A DNA stretch of 64,000 bases from Intrasporangiaceae bacterium URHB0013 (GTDB lineage Bacteria > Actinomycetota > Actinomycetes > Actinomycetales > Dermatophilaceae): NCBI GenBank assembly GCA_000620545.1, contig JIBA01000013.1, positions 434,001-498,000 of the forward strand. The letters are read 5' to 3'. The notes under the pieces were generated by a model that saw nothing but the letters and a program-made list of their open reading frames with translations, had not been told where the DNA came from and did not search any database. The translations under genes were made by a program, and so were the position numbers. Positions 25,335 to 32,406 of this stretch are shown here, piece by piece (the first letter of the stretch is position 1; each line of letters opens with the position of its first letter).

Positions 25335-26032
25335 AGCACGCCGACGTGACACCGGCCCTGGTCGCCGCCGAGACCGACCGGGTCGCCGCGACGGCGGCCT
25401 CCTTGGGCAACGGCGCCGTGCTGGGTCCCTCGCTCTGCCAAGGGTGGTCGCGAGGCCACGTGCTGACCCACCTCGCCCGCAACGCCGACGCCCTCGTCCG
25501 CGTGTGCGACGTCGCCCTGACCGGCACCGCCGACACGATGTACGACGACGTCGAGTCGCGGGACGCGGACATCGAGCGCGGCGCGCGCCGGGCGGCGCAC
25601 GACCAGGCCACCGACGTGCGCGACACCGCGGCCCGCCTCGCCGAGCGGCTGGAGGCGCTGCGTCCAGAGCATGCCGAGGTGCGCGTCGAGCGCACACCGG
25701 GCGGCTTCCCGATCCCGGTCGGGATGGTGCCGTTCATGCGCCTGCGCGAGGTCGTCTACCACCACGTCGACCTCGACGCCGGCTACACCTTCGCCAGCGC
25801 CCCGGCCGAGGTCGTTGCCCTCCTCCTGCGCGATGCCGCCAACCGCCTGGCCCACGACGACGCTCCCCCATCGGTCCACATCACGACGACCGAGGGCGGC
25901 GAGCACGTCATCGGCGAGGGCACCACCCGCGTGACCGGCTCCGCGGCGGACGTGCTGCTGTGGCTCGCGCGGGGGCGCACCGACGGCGTGCACTTCGACG
26001 GCCCCGTCCCGACCCTGCCCTTCGGAGGCTGA
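25331..26032 (+). CDS. Maleylpyruvate isomerase family (MDMPI/DinB-like) mycothiol-dependent enzyme
   Basis: 233 residues with an N-terminal MDMPI/DinB-like four-helix domain. Metal-ligand histidines are visible in CQGWSRGHVLTHLARNADAL (residues 36-55) and VVYHHVDLDAG (near 138). Family members are zinc enzymes using mycothiol, the actinobacterial low-molecular-weight thiol, as cofactor or substrate. The real substrate is unknown. ATG 25331 overlaps the GH15 stop, and the next gene, a metallo-beta-lactamase-fold hydrolase, follows after 2 nt; together they resemble a mycothiol S-transfer plus thioester-hydrolase pair (inference). Confidence 0.88.
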   Translation: MKHADVTPALVAAETDRVAATAASLGNGAVLGPSLCQGWSRGHVLTHLARNADALVRVCDVALTGTADTMYDDVESRDADIERGARRAAHDQATDVRDTAARLAERLEALRPEHAEVRVERTPGGFPIPVGMVPFMRLREVVYHHVDLDAGYTFASAPAEVVALLLRDAANRLAHDDAPPSVHITTTEGGEHVIGEGTTRVTGSAADVLLWLARGRTDGVHFDGPVPTLPFGG

Positions 26033-26034
26033 CC

Positions 26035-26715
26035 GTGACACGCGAACCCGACGACGCCTACACCGGACAGGTCACCGCAACAGGCCCAGCGGGAGTGCGC
26101 GAGCTCCCCGCCCTGACGATCCGCAAGCTCGAGGTCGGCGGGTTCGGCAACAACGCTTACCTGCTGACCTGCCGGGCGAGCGGCGAGCAGCTGCTCGTCG
26201 ACGCGGCCGCCGAGCCCGACCGCCTGCTCGAGCTCGTCTCCGCGGGTGGCGGCGGGCTCTCGGCCGTCGTCACGACCCACCGGCACCACGACCACGTCGG
26301 CGCGCTCGCCGAGGTCGTCGCTGCGACCGGCGCGCGCACCGTGGCCGGTGCAGAGGACGCCGACGCGCTGCCCGTCCCCGTCGACGAGCGTGTCCGTCAC
26401 GGCGACACCGTGTCCGTCGGGGACGTCGCTCTCGACGTCATCCACCTCCGTGGCCACACCCCGGGATCCATCGCCCTCGCGTATGCCGACCCGACCAGCC
26501 GCACGCACCTCTTCACCGGCGACAGCCTCTTCCCGGGTGGCGTCGGCAACACGAAGAACCCCGGCCAGAGCTTCGCCTCGCTCATCGAGGACGTCACGAC
26601 CCGCGTCTTCGACGTCTACGACGACGACACGTGGTTCTACCCCGGCCACGGCGACGACTCGACCCTCGGCGCCGAGCGGCCGCACCTCGACGAGTGGCGA
26701 GCCCGGGGCTGGTGA
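26035..26715 (+). CDS. Metallo-beta-lactamase-fold hydrolase (glyoxalase II-like)
   Basis: 226 residues from GTG 26035, with GGAGG 6 nt upstream. The metal-binding signature THRHHDHVG, the second-shell motif RGHTPGSIAL, the Asp in FTGDSLF and the final His in FYPGHGDD are all present, so it should be an active dinuclear metal hydrolase. A comparable gene (Rv1637c) lies beside uvrA in Mycobacterium tuberculosis. Hydrolysis of a mycothiol thioester is a reasonable idea from the neighbouring MDMPI gene. Confidence 0.9.
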   Translation: MTREPDDAYTGQVTATGPAGVRELPALTIRKLEVGGFGNNAYLLTCRASGEQLLVDAAAEPDRLLELVSAGGGGLSAVVTTHRHHDHVGALAEVVAATGARTVAGAEDADALPVPVDERVRHGDTVSVGDVALDVIHLRGHTPGSIALAYADPTSRTHLFTGDSLFPGGVGNTKNPGQSFASLIEDVTTRVFDVYDDDTWFYPGHGDDSTLGAERPHLDEWRARGW

Positions 26716-26809
26716 CCCACCAGCACCTGCAGGCTGAAGCCTGTGCCGGCGGACGGCCTACGTCCCCGGTGACCACCCGATGGCGTATGCCGTCCCGCGG
26801 GCCGGGTGC

Positions 26810-28210
26810 TCAGAGGGCGTGGGCGGCGTGGACCGGTAGGCGGACCCGCATCCGGGTGTCGCCCGGCTGGGACTCGATCGCGATCGACCCGCCGTGGCGC
26901 TCGACGACGATGCGGTGCGCGATGTCGAGGCCGAGGCCCGTCCCGCGGCCCACGTCCTTCGTCGTGTAGAAGGCCTCGAAGGCGCGTTGCTGCACCTCAG
27001 GGCTCATCCCGGAGCCGGTGTCGCAGACCTCGACGACGACGGCATCATCCCCGTCCCGCCGGGTCGTCACGGTGAGGGTTCCGACGCCGTCCATGGCGTC
27101 GACCGCGTTGTCGACGAGGTTGGTCCAGACCTGGTTGAGCTCCCCCGGCATCCCGTCCACGAGCGGCACCTCGCTCCCCCAGTCGCGCACGACGGTGACG
27201 CCGGGACGCAGCCGGGGACCCATGATGAGCAGGGTGCTCTCGAGCCCCTCGCGGACGTCGACCCGTTGGTGGGAGGCACGGTCCATCTGGGTGTACGACT
27301 TGATGCCGGCGACCAGCTCGGAGACCCGGTGGGTCGACTCGCGCACCTCGGCGAGCAGCGAGGACACGTCGATGGTGCGGGCGACCCAGCCGAGCGCCGG
27401 CCCGAGGCCGTCGCGGGGGGACACCGCGGCAGCCCGCTCCAGCCAGCCGACGTCCGCGCCGGCGGAGACCAGGGATGCGGCGAGCTCCCACGGCCGGTCG
27501 ACCCCGGCGTGGTCCAGCCACTCCCCGAGGTCCTCCTCACGGTCGGCCGTCTCGAGCGGGTCCGGCAGCGTCGTCGGCGGCTCGAGCTCGCCTCGCAGGG
27601 CGTCGAGCTCGCCGAACTGTGTCGCCGTCAGGCCGCTCGTCGCCATCTGGCGCAGAGCCTCGAGGAGACCGTCGCAGGCGCGCTCGAGCTCGGCGGACGA
27701 GCGGGACGCGGCCGCGGCGGGGTTGTTGAGCTCGTGGGCCAGCCCGGCCGCGAGCGTGCCGAGCGTCACGAGGCCGCTGCGCTGGCGGGCCGTCGCCTCG
27801 ATGGACCGGGCGGTGCCGTAGAGGCCGGCGACGAGGTGCGCGGCGAAGGGGAACCAGACGTCGGCCAGCTCGCGGAGGCGCCCGGACGGTACCCGCAGCA
27901 GCCGACCGGGTGCGACACCCCGCGCCGTCGCGAGGTACACGCCGCGGTCGTCCCAGGCGCGGAAGCCGCCGGCCCAGCGACCGGGCACGTCCATCCGGCC
28001 GACGACGACGTCCTCACGGCCGATGTGGCGCGAGAGGTCGAGGCTCCCGTCTACGACGACCCACCAGTAGTCGGCGTGGTCACCCTCGAGCCAGACCACC
28101 TCACCCGGCACGATCGGCACCTCGTCGCCGCCGGATAGGAACTCCTCGAGCTGGTCGTCGAGCAGCCCGTCGAAGAGCGGCACCGTGCGGAGGTCGGAGA
28201 GCTCGAGCAT
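26810..28210 (-). CDS. Sensor histidine kinase with N-terminal cyclic-nucleotide-binding-like domain
   Basis: 466 residues, no transmembrane helix, so cytoplasmic. Residues 1-125 resemble a CRP/FNR-type cNMP-binding beta-roll (LFDGLLDDQLEEFLSGG, then VPGEVVWLEGDHADYWWVV); the phosphate-binding cassette is not well conserved, so the ligand is uncertain. His159 in LAAGLAHELNNPAAAA is the phospho-acceptor. The ATPase domain has an N-box (NQVWTNLVDNAVDAMD), G1 (DTGSGMS) and G2 (GRGTGLGLDIAHRIV). ATG 28210 lies 24 nt downstream of the response-regulator/reductase gene, so the two form an operon and presumably a signalling pair. Confidence 0.9.
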   Translation of the reverse strand: MLELSDLRTVPLFDGLLDDQLEEFLSGGDEVPIVPGEVVWLEGDHADYWWVVVDGSLDLSRHIGREDVVVGRMDVPGRWAGGFRAWDDRGVYLATARGVAPGRLLRVPSGRLRELADVWFPFAAHLVAGLYGTARSIEATARQRSGLVTLGTLAAGLAHELNNPAAAASRSSAELERACDGLLEALRQMATSGLTATQFGELDALRGELEPPTTLPDPLETADREEDLGEWLDHAGVDRPWELAASLVSAGADVGWLERAAAVSPRDGLGPALGWVARTIDVSSLLAEVRESTHRVSELVAGIKSYTQMDRASHQRVDVREGLESTLLIMGPRLRPGVTVVRDWGSEVPLVDGMPGELNQVWTNLVDNAVDAMDGVGTLTVTTRRDGDDAVVVEVCDTGSGMSPEVQQRAFEAFYTTKDVGRGTGLGLDIAHRIVVERHGGSIAIESQPGDTRMRVRLPVHAAHAL

Positions 28211-28234
28211 CACGGGTCCCGTCTGTGCTGCAGG

Positions 28235-29893
28235 TCAGATCGTGGCGAGGTAGCGGTGGACGAAGTAGACCGACATCGAACCCTCGCCGACGGCGGACGC
28301 GACGCGCTTCATCGAGTCCGACCGGACGTCGCCCGCTGCGAACACGCCGGGCAGGCTCGTCTCCAGCGCGAACGGCGGACGCGGCAGGGTCCACCCGTGC
28401 GCCTGCCGTCCGGTGACGATGTCGTGACCGGTCACGACGAAACCATGGTCGTCGCGCACGACGTCGGAGCCGAGCCACTCGGTGCGCGGGGAGGCACCGA
28501 TGTAGACGAAGAGCCAGGCGGCCTCGACGTCGGTCGTCGTGCCCGTGTCCCGGTCGGAGAGGGTCAGCCGCTCGAGGTGTCCGTCCCCGGCCGCGCCGAC
28601 GACCTCGGTGCGGCACAGGACGCGGATGCGCTCGTCGGCGAGGATCCGCTCGACGAGGTACTGCGACATGCTCGCCGCGAGCGACTCACCCCGCACGACG
28701 AGCGTGACGCGGCTGGCGTGACGGGCCAGGTGGAGCACGGCCTGGCCCGCGGAGTTGGCGGCGCCGACGACGTAGACCTCGTCGCCGGCGCACGCCGCGG
28801 CCTGTCCGGCGTTGGACCCGTAGTGCACGCCGCGCCCGGCGAGCGCGTCCATGCCGGGCGCCTCCAGCCGTCGGTAGGACACCCCGGTCGCGAGCACGAC
28901 GCTGCGCGCCTCGATGTCGTCGGCGCCGTCGAGGCGGACCGCGCGCACCGGACCCCGCTGCTCGAGCGCCACGACGTCACGCGCGAGGACCATCTCGGCA
29001 CCGAAGCGTCGGGCCTGCGTTATGGCCCGCTGTGCGAGGTCGGCGCCGGAGAGCCCGCGCGGGAAGCCGAGGTAGTTCTCGATCGCCGCGCTCTGCCCCG
29101 CCTGGCCTCCGGGCGCGTCGTGCTCGACGATGACGGTGCTCAGCCCCTCGGACGCCGCGTAGACGGCGGCGGCCAGGCCCGCCGGTCCACCCCCGACGAT
29201 GCAGACGTCGTAGAGGTCGCGCTCGGCGCGGGTCCGCAGCCCCAGTGCCGTCGCCACGGCAACGGTCGTCGGAGCCCGGAGGGTGTCGCCGTCGGGAACG
29301 AGCACGAGCGGCAGATCCTGCGGCTCGGCGCTCGCGAGGTCGCGCAGGCGGGCCCCCTCCTCGTCCCGCTCCACGTCGAGCCAGACGTACGGGACGTGGT
29401 TGTTGGCGAGGAAGGTCTTGACCCGGTCGCTCGCCTCGGACCACCGGTGCCCCACGACGCGGACGTCGTTCGCCTGTTCGGGGTGTCCGTTGTGCCAGTC
29501 GGAGAGCAGGTCGTCGACGACGGGGTAGAGCCGGTCCTCGGGCGGGTCCCACGGCTTGAGGAGGTAGTGGTCGAGTCCGATGTCGTTGATGGCCGAGATC
29601 GCGACGTCGGTGTCGGCATAGGCCGTGAGCAGCAGCAGCTTGGCGTCCGGGACGTCCACACGCACTCGGGCCAGCAGCTCGATGCCCGTCATCTGGGGCA
29701 TGCGCTGGTCGGAGGCGATGAGCGCGAGGGGTTGGCCGCGCAGGACAAGGCGGGCCACGAGCTCGAGCGCCTCGGCCCCGGAGGAGGCGCGCAGGATGCG
29801 GTGCTCGGCGCCGTACCGCGCGCGCAGGTCCCTCGCTATCGCAGCCGAGACGGGCGCGTCGTCGTCCACGGTGATGATCGCCGGTCTCGCCAC
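28235..29893 (-). CDS. Response regulator fused to glutaredoxin-like and thioredoxin-reductase-like modules
   Basis: 552 residues from GTG 29893. Residues 1-125 form a receiver domain with acidic pocket Asp10-12, phospho-acceptor Asp62 (SDQRMPQMTG) and Lys113 (LLKPWD). Residues about 143-220 resemble a glutaredoxin fold, but the active-site CxxC position reads WSEAS. Residues about 229-552 are an FAD/NAD(P) oxidoreductase of the thioredoxin-reductase type (VGGGPAGLAAAVYAA, APGGQAG, VVGAANSAGQAV, GVFAAGDVRSD) that also lacks the redox-active CxxC. Known as a family (fused response regulator/thioredoxin-disulfide reductase); its reaction is not established. The start is leaderless (TACGCT, 6 nt, GTG). 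Confidence 0.9.
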   Translation of the reverse strand: MARPAIITVDDDAPVSAAIARDLRARYGAEHRILRASSGAEALELVARLVLRGQPLALIASDQRMPQMTGIELLARVRVDVPDAKLLLLTAYADTDVAISAINDIGLDHYLLKPWDPPEDRLYPVVDDLLSDWHNGHPEQANDVRVVGHRWSEASDRVKTFLANNHVPYVWLDVERDEEGARLRDLASAEPQDLPLVLVPDGDTLRAPTTVAVATALGLRTRAERDLYDVCIVGGGPAGLAAAVYAASEGLSTVIVEHDAPGGQAGQSAAIENYLGFPRGLSGADLAQRAITQARRFGAEMVLARDVVALEQRGPVRAVRLDGADDIEARSVVLATGVSYRRLEAPGMDALAGRGVHYGSNAGQAAACAGDEVYVVGAANSAGQAVLHLARHASRVTLVVRGESLAASMSQYLVERILADERIRVLCRTEVVGAAGDGHLERLTLSDRDTGTTTDVEAAWLFVYIGASPRTEWLGSDVVRDDHGFVVTGHDIVTGRQAHGWTLPRPPFALETSLPGVFAAGDVRSDSMKRVASAVGEGSMSVYFVHRYLATI

Positions 29894-29899
29894 GCGCCC

Positions 29900-29905
29900 A
29901 GCGTA
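29900..29905 (-). promoter_or_regulatory. Leaderless -10 element of the response regulator-reductase gene
   Basis: Minus-strand TACGCT ends 6 nt before GTG 29893. The remaining part of the 175-bp gap to the upstream gene contains only GC-rich inverted sequence and an uncertain short reading frame with one CxxC. Confidence 0.6.
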
Positions 29906-30068
29906 CGAGGGGACCCACCGGTTCGGGGGCGAGTCGCCGGGTTCAGCCTGTCGACCGTGTCGAGGTCGACGCGACAACCCGGGCACGCGAACGTGCCGGG
30001 CGGGCGCCTGACGACCCAGGCGGCCGCTTCCGCCGCTGACGCGCCGCCGGGCGCCGCGGCGGGGCGCG

Positions 30069-30386
30069 CTACTGGGCGCCCTCGAGGTCCGAGGTGACGT
30101 CCGGGTCGAACTCCGCGATGAGCGACTCGAGCTCGGACCGGAGGAAGTCGATGTCCGCGGGGACGTTGGTCATGATGATGTGGCGCCTCGGGTTGTTGGC
30201 CACGGCGAGGCCGACACCGAGCCGGGACCGGCCGTGACGGTTGCGCCAAGCTCGCTCGAGACGTGGCCCACCGGTCCAGTCGACCGGGGCGTGGAGCCAG
30301 CCCTGGACGTCGACGAGGTCGCCGTCGGGGCCGTGACGCCGGTTCTTCGGGGGATCGAATCCCTCGATGGTGACTCGCTCTTCCAT
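30069..30386 (-). CDS. Small protein of unknown function
   Basis: 105 residues from ATG 30386. Not recognised. The sequence has a charged N-terminus (MEERVTIEGFDPPKNRRHG), a Trp-containing middle and a conserved-looking C-terminal half (NNPRRHIIMTNVPADIDFLR), with no membrane segment or signal peptide. The start is supported by a leaderless promoter: TACCGT (30394-30399), 7 nt, ATG. It is upstream of the response-regulator/kinase operon on the same strand and may be functionally linked, but a 175-bp gap and a separate promoter divide them. Confidence 0.65.
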   Translation of the reverse strand: MEERVTIEGFDPPKNRRHGPDGDLVDVQGWLHAPVDWTGGPRLERAWRNRHGRSRLGVGLAVANNPRRHIIMTNVPADIDFLRSELESLIAEFDPDVTSDLEGAQ

Positions 30387-30393
30387 ACTCCTG

Positions 30394-30399
30394 ACGGTA
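30394..30399 (-). promoter_or_regulatory. Leaderless -10 element of the 105-residue protein gene
   Basis: Minus-strand TACCGT followed by 7 nt and ATG 30386. An AGGAG is only one base from the ATG, too close to work as a Shine-Dalgarno, which supports leaderless initiation. Confidence 0.6.
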
Positions 30400-30565
30400 C
30401 GACTCCCGACGCCCGCGAACCAGTCCCTCGCGCAGGTCCACACCGATTCGTCAGGGAACGAACAGGGAGGCACCAGCTGACGGCACGCCCGGCACGGACC
30501 GGCGGCCGTACGTCGCGGGTCCAGCGCCGGACCGGCCTCAGCGACAGGTGGCCCGTGGTGCGAGG

Positions 30566-31369
30566 ATGACGGACGTGAGCTCGCCCGTCGCCGTCCACGC
30601 CGTCACCGCCACCCATCACGTCCGCGTCCCCGTGACGACGGTCTGGGCCAGCCCCGAGAGTCCACGTCGGGTCGATGCGCCCATCGTCGCCGACGAGCCC
30701 GATGCCGCCGCCTGGCTGACCGCGCTCGACGCGCACTCCTCCGACGACGAGTCGGGCGACGGCCGGTTGGGCCTGCACGGCCGTGTCGAGTCGCAGGTGC
30801 TCGCCGGCGAGCCCGTCGCCGTGACCGCGACGGACGCGTCCGGTGCCTGGTCCCATGTCGTCGCCCCGTGGCAGCTCTCCCCCAAGGACGAGCGCGGATA
30901 CCCGGGCTGGGTGCCGTCCGCCCACCTGGCGCTCGCGGCGGACACGGTCGTCGAAGCACCGGCGCCGAAGCTCGGCGCGTCCGCCTCCTCCCAGGGCGAT
31001 GCCACGCACCCGGCCGTCGCCGAGGCCCGTCGCCACCTCGGTCTGCCCTACCTGTGGTCCGGGGTCTCGCCCCTCGGCTTCGACTGCTCGGGCCTGGTGC
31101 TGCACACGTGGCGCCTCCTGGGTGTCGTCGTCGCGCGTGACGCCTACGCCCAGGCGGACTTCGCGACGCCGGTCGAGCTCGACGCGGTGCAGGCGGGCGA
31201 CCTCTACTTCTTCGCCCGCCCCGGCCGGCGCATCCACCACGTCGGCATCGTCGTGCACCCCGGGCGCATGGTCCACGCCTCCGAGACCGGCGGCGTCCTC
31301 GTAGAGGAGGACCTGCCCGCCGACCGCGTCTCCACGCTCGTGGCCGCCGGGCGCCTGCCGATGCCGTGA
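30566..31369 (+). CDS. NlpC/P60-family peptidase
   Basis: 267 residues from ATG 30566 (GTG 30575 is equally possible). The C-terminal half is an NlpC/P60 cysteine peptidase: catalytic Cys in LGFDCSGLVLHTW, His in RRIHHVGIVVHPG, and the spacing typical of gamma-D-glutamyl-diamino-acid endopeptidases that cut peptidoglycan stem peptides. The N-terminal half resembles SH3-like domains (SWVV/GWVPSAHLAL-type strands). No clear signal peptide is visible, which argues for intracellular muropeptide recycling like YkfC, or for a missed start. It overlaps the exporter gene by 4 nt. Confidence 0.85.
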   Translation: MTDVSSPVAVHAVTATHHVRVPVTTVWASPESPRRVDAPIVADEPDAAAWLTALDAHSSDDESGDGRLGLHGRVESQVLAGEPVAVTATDASGAWSHVVAPWQLSPKDERGYPGWVPSAHLALAADTVVEAPAPKLGASASSQGDATHPAVAEARRHLGLPYLWSGVSPLGFDCSGLVLHTWRLLGVVVARDAYAQADFATPVELDAVQAGDLYFFARPGRRIHHVGIVVHPGRMVHASETGGVLVEEDLPADRVSTLVAAGRLPMP

Positions 31370-32241
31370 GCGTCGACCGCCGCAGCGCACCCCTGCTCGT
31401 CCTCGCCGGAGTCGTCTCCGTCCAGTTCGGTGGAGCGTTCGCCGCCACCCTCGTGCCCCGGATCGGCGCGCCGGGCTCGGTCCTGCTGCGGCTGTTCTTC
31501 GCGATGCTCATCCTCTGTGCCGTCGCGCGACCGTCGTGGCGTGGACGCAGCCGCTCGGACTGGCGCACCGTCGTCGTCTTCGGGCTCGTGCTGGCGGCGA
31601 TGAACACCGCGTTCTACGCCTCCCTGGCCCACCTGCCGCTCGGCGTGGCCGTCACGATCGAGTTCCTCGGGCCTCTCGGGCTCGCCGCCGTGCTCAGCCG
31701 CCGGCCGCGGGACATCGTCGCCGTCGCGGCGGCAGCCGTCGGCGTCGTCCTCGTCTCCGGGGTCCTGCAGACCTCGTGGGACCGGCTCGACCTCGTGGGC
31801 GTCGGCTTCGCGGCGCTCGCGGGTGTCCTGTGGGCGGGCTACATCGTCCTCAGCCAGCGCACCGGGAAGGCCTTCGGGGGCTTGGACGGGCTCGCCCTCG
31901 CCCTCATCGTGTCGACGGTCGCGGTCGCACCGCTGGGACTGACCTCGGTCGACCGCTGGACTCCACGGGACGTCGCGCTCGGCCTCGGCATCGCCGTCCT
32001 GTCGTCCGTCCTGCCCTACTCCCTCGAGCTCGTCGCGCTGCGCCACCTCGCCCGGCGGGTGTTCGGTGTCCTGCTGAGCCTCGAACCCGTCGTCGGGGCT
32101 CTCGCGGGCCTCATCGTCCTCGACCAGGTGCTCGCCGGGGCGCAGGTCGTGGGCATGGCGCTCGTCGTGGTCGCCAGCGCCATCGTGCTCGGGGCGCGGA
32201 TGCGGCCCCAGTCACCGGACGCGGCGATGGGACCGGGCTGA
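31366..32241 (+). CDS. rhtA: EamA/RhtA-type inner-membrane exporter
   Basis: 291 residues forming ten predicted hydrophobic helices in two EamA repeats. RhtA-like features include the start PLLVLAGVVSVQFGGAFAATL, YASLAHLPLGVAVTIEFLGPL in repeat one and LRHLARRVFGVLLSLEPVVGALAGL in repeat two. RhtA proteins export threonine and homoserine; here the substrate is inferred only. The GTG start overlaps the NlpC/P60 stop by 4 nt. Confidence 0.85.
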   Translation: MSVDRRSAPLLVLAGVVSVQFGGAFAATLVPRIGAPGSVLLRLFFAMLILCAVARPSWRGRSRSDWRTVVVFGLVLAAMNTAFYASLAHLPLGVAVTIEFLGPLGLAAVLSRRPRDIVAVAAAAVGVVLVSGVLQTSWDRLDLVGVGFAALAGVLWAGYIVLSQRTGKAFGGLDGLALALIVSTVAVAPLGLTSVDRWTPRDVALGLGIAVLSSVLPYSLELVALRHLARRVFGVLLSLEPVVGALAGLIVLDQVLAGAQVVGMALVVVASAIVLGARMRPQSPDAAMGPG

Positions 32242-32255
32242 TGGTCCGGCCACCG

Positions 32256-32315
32256 GGCGAGCTGACGGGCGAGCTGACGGGCGAGCTGACGGGCGAGCTG
32301 ACGGGCGCGCTGACG
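32256..32315. repeat. 12-bp minisatellite downstream of rhtA
   Basis: Four exact copies of GGCGAGCTGACG (32256-32303), a fifth with one mismatch (32304-32315) and a degenerate sixth. It lies in the 165-bp gap between rhtA and the MFS gene. An ATG at 32241 sharing a base with the rhtA stop opens a 63-codon frame through it (repeating G-E-L-T) that runs past the MFS start; this is probably not a real gene. Confidence 0.9.
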
Positions 32316-32369
32316 AGTGGGCTGATGAGCCAACCATGCGTGAGCACGAAGCCGGGCTGGAGGTCGCGG

Positions 32370-32400
32370 TTGACCTCGAGTCACCTTGAGATCCTACCGT
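32370..32400 (+). promoter_or_regulatory. Promoter of the MFS transporter gene
   Basis: TTGACC (32370-32375), 19 nt, TACCGT (32395-32400), then 6 nt to ATG 32407. This is a good -35/-10 pair with leaderless geometry. Confidence 0.6.
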
Positions 32401-32406
32401 CTCCGC

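Noticed and set aside
28235-29893. Classical thioredoxin reductase (trxB) annotation
   Set aside because: The receiver domain, glutaredoxin-like insert and missing CxxC pairs make standard thioredoxin reduction unlikely.
29836-30068. Short minus-strand frame with a CPGC motif between the 105-residue gene and the response regulator
   Set aside because: No credible start, overlaps the regulator in another frame and shows Arg/Pro bias of non-coding GC-rich DNA.
32256-32327. Possible CRISPR array
   Set aside because: Units are 12 bp with no spacers and no cas genes nearby; it is a minisatellite.
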